A stretch of 17,907 nucleotides of DNA, taken from Thermoplasmata archaeon (GTDB taxonomy: Archaea; Thermoplasmatota; Thermoplasmata; Lutacidiplasmatales; UBA184). The translations under genes and the position numbers were made by a program. Each line of letters opens with the position of its first letter. Within the stretch, counting starts at the first letter, position 1. The notes under the pieces were generated by a model that had not been told where the DNA came from, searched no databases, and saw only the letters and a program-made list of their open reading frames with translations. The DNA is taken from positions 1 to 17,907 of the forward strand of contig JASIDM010000024.1 of assembly GCA_030044695.1 (NCBI GenBank), read 5' to 3'. Shown in pieces: positions 6,539 to 13,020 of the stretch.

Positions 6539-7447
6539 ATGGCTCCGAAGGAGAGTCCCGGTGGTGCGGCGACCGCCGCCGGCGAGCTGGTCCGGCTCGA
6601 CTACGACCTCTGGGCGGAGGTCGGGGACAAGACCGATCTCGTCGACACCACCCACGAGGAGACCGCCCAGGGTTCCGGCGGGTCGCTGCCGGCGGGGCGG
6701 GCGTGGGGCCCCCGGCCGCACGAGATCGGCGGCGAGTACTTCCCGGCGGGCATCGAGCGGGCGCTCGTCGGCGTCCGCGTCGGCGAGGAGGTCGAGCGGG
6801 AGTTCGCCCCCGGCGACGCGTTCGGGGAGCGCGATCCCAACCTCATCGAGCTGTTCACCATGCACGAGGTCGAGCGCCTTCCCGAGATGCGGCGCGACGA
6901 CGCCCACCTCGACCTCGGCACGGTCCTGACGATCAACGGTCGACGGGGCCGCGTCGTGACCCTGACCGCCGCCCGGGTCCGCGTCGACTTCAATCCCCCG
7001 TTCGCCGGCCGCAAGGTCCGGGGCAAGTTCCGCGTCGCGGAGAGGATCGCCGAGCCCGTGGAGCAGGCCCGGGCGCTGGTCGAGCTGATCTACGGCCACG
7101 GCGCCGAGTTCCATTTCGAGGTGCACGAGAAGACGGTCACGGTGCGCGTCCCCGACCGCACGAAGTTCGATCCGTACTGGTTCACCGCGAAGGCTCGCGT
7201 CGTCGAGAAGCTGCGCGGGCGGCTCCATCCCGAGACGATACGGTTCGTCGAGGAATGGGCGACCCCGGCCTCCGACACCAAGCCCGACGCCGGCGAGAAG
7301 AAGCCGGGCGCCCCAGCCGCCGAGGCCGCCGCCGCGGAGCCGAAGGCTCACGGCGAGGCGAAGGGCTCGGGGTCGAAGAAGCCCGCGAGCGAGCCGGCAG
7401 CCGCTCCGAAGCACCGACCGGCGGCGGCAAAGCCCGCCGATCCGTAA
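6539..7447 (+). CDS. FKBP-type peptidyl-prolyl cis-trans isomerase, long archaeal (SlyD-like) form
   Basis: A 302-residue folding helper that isomerises Xaa-Pro bonds and acts as a chaperone. The FKBP domain spans about 15-110, interrupted by an insert-in-flap chaperone domain (about 110-150) as in SlyD and archaeal FKBPs. Key patterns are FPAGIERALVGVRVGEE (68-84), PGDAFGERDPNLI (91-103) and VDFNPPFAGRKVRGKF (149-164), where most relatives have DFNHPLAG. A third domain (about 170-240) matches the C-terminal part of long archaeal FKBPs of about 26-29 kDa. A further 60 residues are a disordered Ala/Lys/Pro/Glu tail, unusual in length. No signal peptide, so cytoplasmic. The start is fixed by the promoter at 6508-6515. 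The small membrane protein begins 6 bases after its stop, so they are probably cotranscribed. Confidence 0.93.
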   Translation: MAPKESPGGAATAAGELVRLDYDLWAEVGDKTDLVDTTHEETAQGSGGSLPAGRAWGPRPHEIGGEYFPAGIERALVGVRVGEEVEREFAPGDAFGERDPNLIELFTMHEVERLPEMRRDDAHLDLGTVLTINGRRGRVVTLTAARVRVDFNPPFAGRKVRGKFRVAERIAEPVEQARALVELIYGHGAEFHFEVHEKTVTVRVPDRTKFDPYWFTAKARVVEKLRGRLHPETIRFVEEWATPASDTKPDAGEKKPGAPAAEAAAAEPKAHGEAKGSGSKKPASEPAAAPKHRPAAAKPADP

Positions 7448-7453
7448 CGAGCC

Positions 7454-7609
7454 ATGTCGTCCTCCGACGCCTCCCCCGCGGCCCCACCGACCCGATCCGC
7501 CAAGGTCCCGATCGGCTTCATCATCGCCGTGTTCGTGGCCGCCGCGGCCGTCGGGGGCGTGATCCTCTACTTCGGGCTCCACGGTCAACTCGGTGGGCCG
7601 ATCCCGTAG
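7454..7609 (+). CDS. Small single-pass membrane protein (51 residues), unknown
   Basis: A short frame beginning with ATG 6 bases after the FKBP stop. Translation gives a Ser/Ala/Pro-rich hydrophilic start (1-17, ending R-S-A-K), one strong hydrophobic segment (about 18-40, VPIGFIIAVFVAAAAVGGVILYF) broken down here as V18 to F40, and a short tail GLHGQLGGPIP. Positive charge before the helix suggests the N-terminus is inside. The hydrophobic pattern, codon usage and spacing make a chance frame unlikely, but no homologue is recognised. The size and topology recall Sec61 beta/SecG-like subunits, yet the conserved motif of that family is not visible, so I do not make that call. It is probably in an operon with the FKBP gene. 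Confidence 0.6.
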   Translation: MSSSDASPAAPPTRSAKVPIGFIIAVFVAAAAVGGVILYFGLHGQLGGPIP

Positions 7610-7634
7610 CCGACGGGCCGGTTGGAGCCTAGCC

Positions 7635-7644
7635 GAGATAAACC
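7635..7644 (+). promoter_or_regulatory. TATA-like promoter element of the 41-residue membrane protein gene
   Basis: GAGATAAACC is centred about 24 bases before the GTG at 7664, the spacing expected for a leaderless archaeal transcript. It is one of the clearer A/T islands in the window and supports the reality of the tiny gene. Confidence 0.5.
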
Positions 7645-7663
7645 GGGTCGCCGCTCGACCGGC

Positions 7664-7789
7664 GTGAGCGCTTCCGTCAGCGGCCAGGACGACACCCGAG
7701 GCCGGTACGCGGGGTGGGTCGCCGGGGCGTTGGTGATCCTAGGGGTGCTGGTCGTGGGGGCTACGTTCTGGTTCCTCTACCACCCCTAG
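7664..7789 (+). CDS. Small single-pass membrane protein (41 residues), unknown
   Basis: A tiny frame starting with GTG about 24 bases after a TATA-like element. The product has a polar start (1-15, with D9, D10, R12 and R14), a hydrophobic helix from about W18 to L38 (GWVAGALVILGVLVVGATFW core) and ends YHP. It resembles the preceding 51-residue protein in layout (polar N-terminus, one helix, almost no tail), but I see no convincing residue-level similarity. Its last 51 bases overlap the 3' end of the convergent lysine-methyltransferase-like gene. A chance hydrophobic frame antisense to that gene is possible, though most of the frame lies outside it. Function unknown. Confidence 0.5.
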   Translation: MSASVSGQDDTRGRYAGWVAGALVILGVLVVGATFWFLYHP

Positions 7790-8347
7790 CGACGGTACCG
7801 AGCGTCGCCCCGGGGCCGCCTCGGGCCACCGGTAGAGATAGACGTCCGTCGCGCGGTCCCGGGTCGCCACGGTCCAGCCGGGGACCGGATGGCAGTGGCT
7901 GACCACCCGGGCTCCCTCGCGCAGTTGCGCCTCGAGCTTCGGTCGAAGGCGCTCCATGGCGGCCGGCCAGAGGAACGTGGCGACGACCGTCGCCTCGGTG
8001 AAGTCGAGGTCGAAGAGGTTCCCCCAGCGGATCGTCACGCGGTCCGTCGGACCGCCGAAGCGCCGGCGAAGCTTCAGGGCGAGGACCCGGATCGGCTCGA
8101 CCTCGACCCCGACGACCCGCGCGCGGTAGATCCGCGCGGCGCGGAAGACGAGGGCCCCGGTCCCCGCGCCCAGGTCGTAGAGGGTGTCCTTGGGGGAGAG
8201 CTCGGCGAGCCGCAGCATGGTGAGCGCCGATCGGCGCGGTGTCGGCTGGTATCCCGCCCCGAACCAGAACGACGCGAAGACGAAGTAGCCGAGCGCGACG
8301 GCGACGGCCAGGAGCACGATGCTGATGACGAGGGGCTCGGCGAGCAT
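7739..8347 (-). CDS. Membrane-anchored protein-lysine methyltransferase, aKMT/FAM173-like
   Basis: A 202-residue protein with an N-terminal membrane helix (about 7-29) joined to a small class I methyltransferase. SAM-binding features are YDLGAGTGA (57-65) and GVEVEP (80-85). The later pattern, GNLFDLDFTEATVVATF (109-125), then LRPKLEAQLREGARVVSH (134-151) and PGW (156-158), follows the broad-specificity archaeal lysine methyltransferase aKMT closely. The known aKMT of Sulfolobus is soluble and lacks the helix. Eukaryotic FAM173 lysine methyltransferases have a comparable hydrophobic N-terminus and methylate membrane-transport proteins of mitochondria. The ATG at 8347 is 6 bases after the MeaB stop, so it is the third gene of the mutase operon. 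The last 16 residues, beyond the conserved fold, overlap the convergent 41-residue gene. Confidence 0.85.
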   Translation of the reverse strand: MLAEPLVISIVLLAVAVALGYFVFASFWFGAGYQPTPRRSALTMLRLAELSPKDTLYDLGAGTGALVFRAARIYRARVVGVEVEPIRVLALKLRRRFGGPTDRVTIRWGNLFDLDFTEATVVATFLWPAAMERLRPKLEAQLREGARVVSHCHPVPGWTVATRDRATDVYLYRWPEAAPGRRSVPSLGVVEEPERSPHDQHP

Positions 8348-8353
8348 CGCGAA

Positions 8354-9304
8354 CTAGGCCCGCCCCCGCGGCACCAGTCGGTCCGCCGCGGACCGCGGGT
8401 CGAGCTGGCGAGCGACCACGCGGTCGAGGAGCTTGCGCAGATCGGGGTCGCTCTCGAGCCGTTCCGCGATCTCCGACGCGACCAGCTCGCGCACGCGCCC
8501 GACGATCTCCTCGGAGAGCCGACGGCGCAGCTCCGCCGGATGATCCGGGGACGCCGCGAGGAACTGCTCGTGGGCCTCCACCGCCTTCCAGAGCTCGGGA
8601 AGACCGAACGGCTGGACGGCGGAGGTCCGCACAATGCGGGCGCGCCAGCCGTCCGGTCCCGGCCCCAGGGAGGCGAGCTCGGCGAGGTGACGCTCCGCGG
8701 TCTCCGAGCCGGGGAGGTCGGACTTGTTGATGCAGAAGACGTCGGCGATCTCGAACAGGCCGGCCTTGAGGGTCTGGACCTCGTCGCCGAGGTGGGGGAC
8801 CAGCACGACGATCCGGGTCGTCGCGACCTCGCGGATCGTCACGTCGACCTGGCCGCTCCCGACGGTCTCCACGAGGACGAGGTCGAAGCCGGCGGCTTCC
8901 AGCAGGCGCGCCACGTCCCGGGTCGAGGCGGCAAGGCCCCCGACCGCCCCCCGGCTCGCCATCGACCGGAAGAAGACCCCGTCGTCGTCGGCCCGCCGCT
9001 CCAGGCGGATCCGGTCGCCCAGGACGGAGCCCCCGGAGAACGGGCTGGACGGATCCACGGCGACGACGCCGACGGTCTTGCCGGCCGATCGGAGCTGCCC
9101 GACGAGCAGGTTCACCAGGCTCGACTTGCCGACCCCGAGCGGCCCGGTGAGGCCGACGATCGGGATACGGCCGGTCCGAGGGAAGATCGCCCGCAGCAGC
9201 GGGTCCGCCGACGGGTCGCCGGACTCGACCGCCGTGATCGCCCGGGCGAGCGCCCGCCGGTCCCCGCCGACGATCGCCTCCGCCGGTCCGCGGGGCCGGC
9301 TCAT
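8354..9304 (-). CDS. meaB: MeaB/ArgK-type G3E GTPase, methylmalonyl-CoA mutase chaperone
   Basis: A 316-residue GTPase that loads and protects the adenosylcobalamin cofactor of methylmalonyl-CoA mutase. Motifs in order: Walker [13 protein letters not shown] (51-62), the family-defining [17 protein letters not shown] (84-100), FFRSMASRG (111-119), [12 protein letters not shown] (146-157, usually ETVGVGQSE) and NKSD (193-196, usually NKAD). The C-terminal helical part (about 240-316) serves as dimerisation arm in homologues. Length is normal. The ATG at 9304 overlaps the stop of the cobalamin-binding subunit gene as ATGA (9301-9304), so the two are translationally coupled. A long open frame continues upstream of 9304 but is only a shadow of that subunit. 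Confidence 0.95.
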   Translation of the reverse strand: MSRPRGPAEAIVGGDRRALARAITAVESGDPSADPLLRAIFPRTGRIPIVGLTGPLGVGKSSLVNLLVGQLRSAGKTVGVVAVDPSSPFSGGSVLGDRIRLERRADDDGVFFRSMASRGAVGGLAASTRDVARLLEAAGFDLVLVETVGSGQVDVTIREVATTRIVVLVPHLGDEVQTLKAGLFEIADVFCINKSDLPGSETAERHLAELASLGPGPDGWRARIVRTSAVQPFGLPELWKAVEAHEQFLAASPDHPAELRRRLSEEIVGRVRELVASEIAERLESDPDLRKLLDRVVARQLDPRSAADRLVPRGRA

Positions 9305-9717
9305 GCCGAGCGGCGGGCGAGCTGCTCGGCCGCGCGGACGATCTCGGCGAGCGAGGTTCCCGGACCGAAGATCGCCCGGACCCCGAGCCGGCGCAGGCGT
9401 CGGGCGTCCTCGTCGGGGATGATGCCGCCAGCGAAGACCGGGATCGCCGGGGCCTTCTCCTTCTTCAACAGACGGAGGACCTTCGGGAAGAGGGCCATGT
9501 GCGCCCCCGACAGGATCGACAGGCCGATGAGGTCGACATCCTCTTCCAGGGCGGCGCGGACGATCTCCTCCGGGGTCTGGCGGAGGCCGGCGTAGATCAC
9601 CTCCATCCCGGCGTCGCGGAGCGCGCGGGCGACGATCTTGGCGCCGCGGTCGTGGCCGTCCAGGCCGGGCTTCGCGATCAGGACGCGAACCGGCGCACGA
9701 CGCTTCTTCGTCGCCAC
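9301..9717 (-). CDS. Methylmalonyl-CoA mutase, small (cobalamin-binding) subunit
   Basis: A 138-residue stand-alone B12-binding domain. Together with a separate catalytic subunit, it interconverts methylmalonyl-CoA and succinyl-CoA in propionyl-CoA or 3-hydroxypropionate-type carbon metabolism. It contains the complete base-off/His-on motif: DGHDRG (20-25, H22 being the lower axial cobalt ligand), LSILSGAH (66-73), and GGIIP (97-101). Archaea commonly encode this domain apart from the large chain, as here; the large subunit is not in the window. The GTG at 9717 follows a TATA-like element (9749-9756) by about 35 bases and gives an [20 protein letters not shown] start. Related mutases (ethylmalonyl-CoA or isobutyryl-CoA mutase) use similar subunits, so the exact substrate is not fixed by this gene alone. 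Confidence 0.93.
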   Translation of the reverse strand: MATKKRRAPVRVLIAKPGLDGHDRGAKIVARALRDAGMEVIYAGLRQTPEEIVRAALEEDVDLIGLSILSGAHMALFPKVLRLLKKEKAPAIPVFAGGIIPDEDARRLRRLGVRAIFGPGTSLAEIVRAAEQLARRSA

Positions 9718-9748
9718 CGTAGCCTCGCCGCAACGACCGGGGTGCGAG

Positions 9749-9756
9749 AGAAAAGT
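9749..9756 (-). promoter_or_regulatory. TATA-like promoter element of the mutase subunit - meaB - methyltransferase operon
   Basis: On the minus strand it reads ACTTTTCT, about 35 bases before the GTG at 9717, implying a leader near 9 bases. The adjoining TTTTCTCTCGC is repeated before alaX (14311-14319). Confidence 0.4.
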
Positions 9757-9851
9757 GTTTGGGTGCTCGGCGCCGGAGGAGCTCGGGCCGGCCTCTTCGG
9801 GGCTGCCGGCGGAGGTACGCCACCGGCGGCGCGGTACGAGGTCGGCAGGCG

Positions 9852-10505
9852 TCAGGCGCCGACGCGACGAGCCTTCCCCGCCGCCACGACGGGCGGTCGG
9901 ACGCGACCGCGCCACGCCGCGAGCAGGCGGACGATCGTGCCCACAACCTCCTCGGGGGAGCCCTCCGCGTCGACCGGCGTACCGGGATCGACCTCGGCGA
10001 CCTTGCGGTAGACGTCCCGAGCACCGTCCTCGCCGAGAGGGACCGCGCGATGTCGGTCCCGGTCGACGCACACCGCCAGCGGCGCGACGAGCGTGAGCAC
10101 GACGTGCGGGGCCGGCAGGCGCGCGCGGAGATCGTCGAGCTGAGCCTGGTAGTAGAAGTTCCCATCGAACACCACGGCGCCCCCGGCCCGGAGCACGGGC
10201 GCGGCCTCGCGCGCGGCGACGTCGTTGGCGCGGAGGAAGCTCCGCAGCGCCACGTAGCCGTCCTCCCACGCTTCGAGCTGCTCGCGGTCCAGGATCGCGT
10301 CGATCGAGACGACCGTCGCGGGGAGCCGCCGGGCGAGCTCGCCGGCGATCGTGGTCTTGCCGATCCCTAGCGGGCCCCGAAGGATGAGATAGTACCCCCA
10401 GGGCGGGGTCCTCGCTGACGTCCTAGGGCCGCCCCGTCGGCGCGATGGCGCGACGGCGGCCGGCGGCCTCAGGGCCCGGCGGTCCTTCCCCCGACCCTCG
10501 ACCAT
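9852..10505 (-). CDS. P-loop NTPase, small kinase-like (AAA/zeta-toxin-type fold)
   Basis: A 217-residue nucleotide-binding protein. It has a Walker A motif GPLGIGKTT (44-52), an early conserved Asp (D69 in VVSIDAILD), a Walker B-like strand [10 protein letters not shown] (111-120) and a lid-like CVDRDRHR (147-154). That order resembles small-molecule kinases such as gluconate, chloramphenicol or zeta-type kinases; the substrate is unknown. The only ATG/GTG/TTG upstream of the P-loop is the ATG at 10505. It gives 36 Arg/Pro-rich residues before YYLILRG and overlaps the glycosyltransferase by 37 bases, so true translation could start later at a non-standard codon. It is the last gene of the epimerase - glycosyltransferase - kinase run. 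The context suggests, but does not show, a sugar or lipid-precursor substrate. Confidence 0.8.
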   Translation of the reverse strand: MVEGRGKDRRALRPPAAVAPSRRRGGPRTSARTPPWGYYLILRGPLGIGKTTIAGELARRLPATVVSIDAILDREQLEAWEDGYVALRSFLRANDVAAREAAPVLRAGGAVVFDGNFYYQAQLDDLRARLPAPHVVLTLVAPLAVCVDRDRHRAVPLGEDGARDVYRKVAEVDPGTPVDAEGSPEEVVGTIVRLLAAWRGRVRPPVVAAGKARRVGA

Positions 10506-11320
10506 CGAAGGCGCGCGTGGACGAGCGCGACCGGCTTCATCATCGCCTCGACGTAGTAGAGCGGGTGTCGGACCGGCGTGCGGTGCTCGTGCCAGCGGGC
10601 CGAGAGCTTGCCGTTCTTGAGCAGGGACATCGCCATCTGGAACAGCCAGACGTACCGCTTGCGGGCCCAGCGGACGTAGCTCGTCTCGTCGCTCTTGTCG
10701 TGGTACACCCACGCCTCCGGCACGAACCGTCCCGCGAGGCCGGCGGCGAGGACCCGTGTCTCGAGGTCGTGGTCCTCGGCGGTCACCCTCGCGTCGAAGC
10801 CGAAGCGCTGGAGGACGGACGTGTTCCAGGCGCTGTTGCCGAGCGGGAGGTAGGCGATGCTCTGGCGGACGAGGTCGTCGTAGATCGACTCCTCCAGGAG
10901 CTCCATGTACCGCTGGATCGAGTTCGCCGCCGGACGGAGCGGCTTGGTCGGCCCGCCGCAGAACGCCGCGGAGCCGTCCTCGATCGGGGCGACGATCCGC
11001 TCGAGCCACTCCGGCGGAGCGACCTCGTCGGAGTCGAGGAACGCCGTCGTGGGCTCGCGGAGGAGGCGCATCGCCTGGACGCGCGCGTCGACCGGCCCCC
11101 CCGGGATCCGCACGAGCTCGACGTGGAGCGAGGCGTGCCGACCGACCGCCTCCCGTTCGAGGGCGGCCGGCGTGAGCGGCGACGCGGCCACGAGGACCCG
11201 GTCCGGACGCCGGTGCTGGGCGGCGAGCGAGTCGATCGCCGTGAGGAGCCGAGGATCGTCCTTCACGGCGATCTCCACGCAGACCGGGCCGCGCCCGGGA
11301 GGGGCGGTCGCGCCGCTCAC
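10469..11320 (-). CDS. Family 2 glycosyltransferase (GT-A fold)
   Basis: A 283-residue glycosyltransferase that would transfer a sugar from a nucleotide donor. The metal-binding DxD motif is in FLDSDEVAPPEW (94-105). A substrate loop lies at PLGNSAWNTSVL (159-170), and the catalytic-base region AEDHDLETRVL (181-191) is typical for GT2 enzymes. No strong membrane helix is present, so it acts in the cytoplasm or at the membrane surface. Residues 209-260 (YVRWARKRYVWLF and following) are amphipathic and aromatic and may sit on the membrane. The GTG at 11320 overlaps the epimerase stop as GTGA (11317-11320). The frame remains open further upstream but that part is shadow. Its neighbours point to assembly of a surface glycan or glycolipid. 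Confidence 0.88.
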   Translation of the reverse strand: MSGATAPPGRGPVCVEIAVKDDPRLLTAIDSLAAQHRRPDRVLVAASPLTPAALEREAVGRHASLHVELVRIPGGPVDARVQAMRLLREPTTAFLDSDEVAPPEWLERIVAPIEDGSAAFCGGPTKPLRPAANSIQRYMELLEESIYDDLVRQSIAYLPLGNSAWNTSVLQRFGFDARVTAEDHDLETRVLAAGLAGRFVPEAWVYHDKSDETSYVRWARKRYVWLFQMAMSLLKNGKLSARWHEHRTPVRHPLYYVEAMMKPVALVHARLRWSRVGGRTAGP

Positions 11321-12300
11321 CGACCGGTCCCCGCAGGGTCGACCGGGGCGCGCGCGAGGAGCTCGGCGATCGTGCGGTCGATCGCCCCGTGGCTCGTCAC
11401 CGAGGGGGCCCACCCGAGGCTGCGCATCTTCGCGATCGACAGCCGCTGGCGGGGGACATCTCCGACCCAGCCGCGCTGGCCACCGCTGTAGACGATCTTC
11501 GCCGTGCCGCCGTGAGCGGCGACGACCTTCTCCGCGATCTCGCGGACGGAGCTCTGGTCGTCGGCGCCGAGGTTGAAGTGCTGGACGGGATCATGGGTCC
11601 GGTCGGACGCGAGGAGCATCCCGGCGACGCAGTCCTCCGTCCTCAGGTAGCTCTTCGCCTGGGTCCCGTCCCCGAGGACGTCGAGCCGGCTCGGGTCGCG
11701 CCGGAGCTTCTCGAAGAGGTCGTACAGGATCCCGTGGCGCATCCGGCCGTCGATGATGTTGGCGAAGCGGAAGATGTAGGTCGTCATCCCGTAGGTGTGG
11801 GCGTAGGCGGCGACCATCCCCTCGGAGGCGAGCTTCGCGGCCCCGTAGAGCGACTGCGGCTCGAGCGGCCCGTAGGTCTCGGGGGTCGGGAGGACGGAGG
11901 CCTGGCCGTAGACCGCGCTCGACGACGAGAAGACGACCCGGCGCACGTCGGCCCGCCGCGCGGCCTCGAGCACGTGGGCGGTCGCGATCGTGCCGTTCGC
12001 GAGGTCGAGCTGCGGGTCCTCGGCGCCGCGGCGCACGTCGGCGTTCGCCGCGAAATGCCAGAGCTCGGTGGCCCCTCGGAACACTTCCAGCGGGGGCGCC
12101 GCCCGGCCGAGGTCGCACGTCGTCACCCTGAGCTGCCGCGCGCTCGAGCCTGCCGGGAGCTGGTCCGTCCGACCCGTCGAGAAGTTGTCGAGGACCTCGA
12201 TCGTCCGGCCCTCCCGGAGCTGCCGCTCGACGAGCACCGAGCCGATGGCGCCGGCGCCGCCGGTGACGACCCAGGGCCCATCGGGCCGGCGCTCCGTCAT
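11317..12300 (-). CDS. NAD-dependent nucleotide-sugar epimerase/dehydratase (extended SDR, UDP-glucose 4-epimerase-like)
   Basis: A 327-residue extended short-chain dehydrogenase that alters the sugar of a nucleotide-sugar. The NAD-binding glycine motif is TGGAGAIG (13-20). The catalytic residues are S127 in FSSSSAVYG (124-132) and Y152-x-x-x-K156 in LYGAAK. The conserved WHFAANADVR (81-90) and RFANIIDGR (178-186) segments are also seen. The family overlaps among UDP-glucose 4-epimerase, dTDP-glucose dehydratase and related enzymes; I cannot separate these from sequence alone. The ATG at 12300 lies about 32 bases after the strong TATA box at 12328-12335, giving a leader of only about 5 bases. 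It is the first gene of the epimerase - glycosyltransferase - kinase operon. Confidence 0.92.
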   Translation of the reverse strand: MTERRPDGPWVVTGGAGAIGSVLVERQLREGRTIEVLDNFSTGRTDQLPAGSSARQLRVTTCDLGRAAPPLEVFRGATELWHFAANADVRRGAEDPQLDLANGTIATAHVLEAARRADVRRVVFSSSSAVYGQASVLPTPETYGPLEPQSLYGAAKLASEGMVAAYAHTYGMTTYIFRFANIIDGRMRHGILYDLFEKLRRDPSRLDVLGDGTQAKSYLRTEDCVAGMLLASDRTHDPVQHFNLGADDQSSVREIAEKVVAAHGGTAKIVYSGGQRGWVGDVPRQRLSIAKMRSLGWAPSVTSHGAIDRTIAELLARAPVDPAGTGR

Positions 12301-12327
12301 GGGGAACGGCAGCGAACTTCGGGAAGC

Positions 12328-12335
12328 ATATATAT
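12328..12335. promoter_or_regulatory. Strong palindromic TATA box between divergent operons
   Basis: ATATATAT is self-complementary and by far the most A/T-rich spot in the window. It lies about 32 bases from the epimerase ATG (minus) and about 51 bases from the small-protein ATG at 12383 (plus), so one box could serve both directions. Leaders would be about 5 and about 25 bases. Confidence 0.6.
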
Positions 12336-12382
12336 CCGAAGGAGGAGGTAACGCGCCCGGTAGCTCCTCCGAGCGTGAGCGG

Positions 12383-12607
12383 ATGCGAACGTACGTTCGG
12401 ATGACGTTCCACTCCGAGGGGGCGAGCCCGCTCAAGGTCCTCGAGGTGATGCGCGGTCTCGGCTTCGACGAAGCGATGGGGATCCACGACTTCGTCTACA
12501 AGTGGAAGGACCGGACCACGCTCGAGGACGTGATCCGGCTGACCACGGAGATGCATGCCCAGCTTAAGGGCCTGGACGTGAGCTACGAGATCACCACGAT
12601 CTCCTAG
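12383..12607 (+). CDS. Small conserved-looking protein (74 residues), unknown
   Basis: The first gene of a plus-strand run. The 74 residues alternate as beta-alpha-beta-alpha-beta: MRTYVRMTFHSEG (strand), SPLKVLEVMRGLGF (helix), HDFVYKWKD (strand), TLEDVIRLTTEMHAQLKG (helix), VSYEITTIS (strand). That looks like a small ferredoxin-like or ACT-type fold. I recall similar unnamed small proteins in Thermoplasmatota but cannot confirm it. It contains no Cys, so it is not metal-clustered. No Shine-Dalgarno sequence is near the ATG. The winged-helix gene starts 14 bases after its stop, so the two are probably cotranscribed and might act together, the small domain perhaps sensing a ligand. That function is inference only. 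Confidence 0.8.
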   Translation: MRTYVRMTFHSEGASPLKVLEVMRGLGFDEAMGIHDFVYKWKDRTTLEDVIRLTTEMHAQLKGLDVSYEITTIS

Positions 12608-12621
12608 GGGAGGGCGGTCGC

Positions 12622-13014
12622 GTGCCTTCCGCCGAGCTCGACCGGGTCGAGCGCATCCTGCTGCTCCACCTGCTCGCCCACCACGGCCAGCAGGTCCGCT
12701 TCGAGGCGTCGCAGTGGGTCACGGAGTTCGGCATCGTCCGTCGGTTCTCCGACGAGCCGCCGGAGTCGCTCCGGCGCGCCCTCCGCGCGCTGGAGATGGG
12801 CCGTCTCGTCTACCAGCGGACGCAGTACGTGGTCGGCTACTCCGAGCCGAAGCACGTCTACTCCCTCACGCCGAGCGGCCACCGCCTGGCCCTCGAGGTC
12901 CGCGAGGTCGCCGGCAACGACGCCTCCTCGGGTGAGGGGGTCTCCGACGCCGGGCCGGGCCCCCTGGGGGGCGATCGCTCCGACCCTCCGGGCCGCGTGG
13001 GGCCCACGGCGTAG
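12622..13014 (+). CDS. Winged-helix DNA-binding protein, putative transcriptional regulator
   Basis: A 130-residue protein. Its first 90 residues form a winged helix: helix 1 LDRVERILLLHLLAHHG (6-22), a helix-turn-helix region (about 27-60, with the likely recognition helix in ESLRRALRALEMG), and a two-strand wing ending HVYSLTPSGHRLALEV (78-93). The YSLTPSG signature is common in archaeal MarR/PadR-like and ArsR-like regulators. Residues 97-130 are a disordered Gly/Asp/Pro tail. The GTG at 12622 follows a GGGGAGGG Shine-Dalgarno-like stretch at the expected spacing. It sits between the small unknown protein and a GNAT gene that starts 6 bases after its stop. Its targets are not known; the shared TATA box at 12328-12335 is a candidate site of autoregulation. 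Confidence 0.85.
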   Translation: MPSAELDRVERILLLHLLAHHGQQVRFEASQWVTEFGIVRRFSDEPPESLRRALRALEMGRLVYQRTQYVVGYSEPKHVYSLTPSGHRLALEVREVAGNDASSGEGVSDAGPGPLGGDRSDPPGRVGPTA

Positions 13015-13020
13015 GTCGAC

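Noticed and set aside
5702..7588. A 628-codon open frame on the minus strand, antisense to FKBP
   Set aside because: His/Gly/Leu-rich shadow translation. The FKBP frame has unmistakable motifs and a promoter at the right spacing.
7454..7609. Calling the 51-residue protein Sec61 beta (SecG)
   Set aside because: Size and topology fit, but the conserved segment before the membrane helix of that family is not visible.
12341..12349. A near-perfect Shine-Dalgarno sequence GGAGGAGGT on the plus strand
   Set aside because: No start codon in a usable frame lies 5-12 bases downstream; the ATG at 12383 is over 30 bases away, and the motif would fall upstream of the inferred transcription start.
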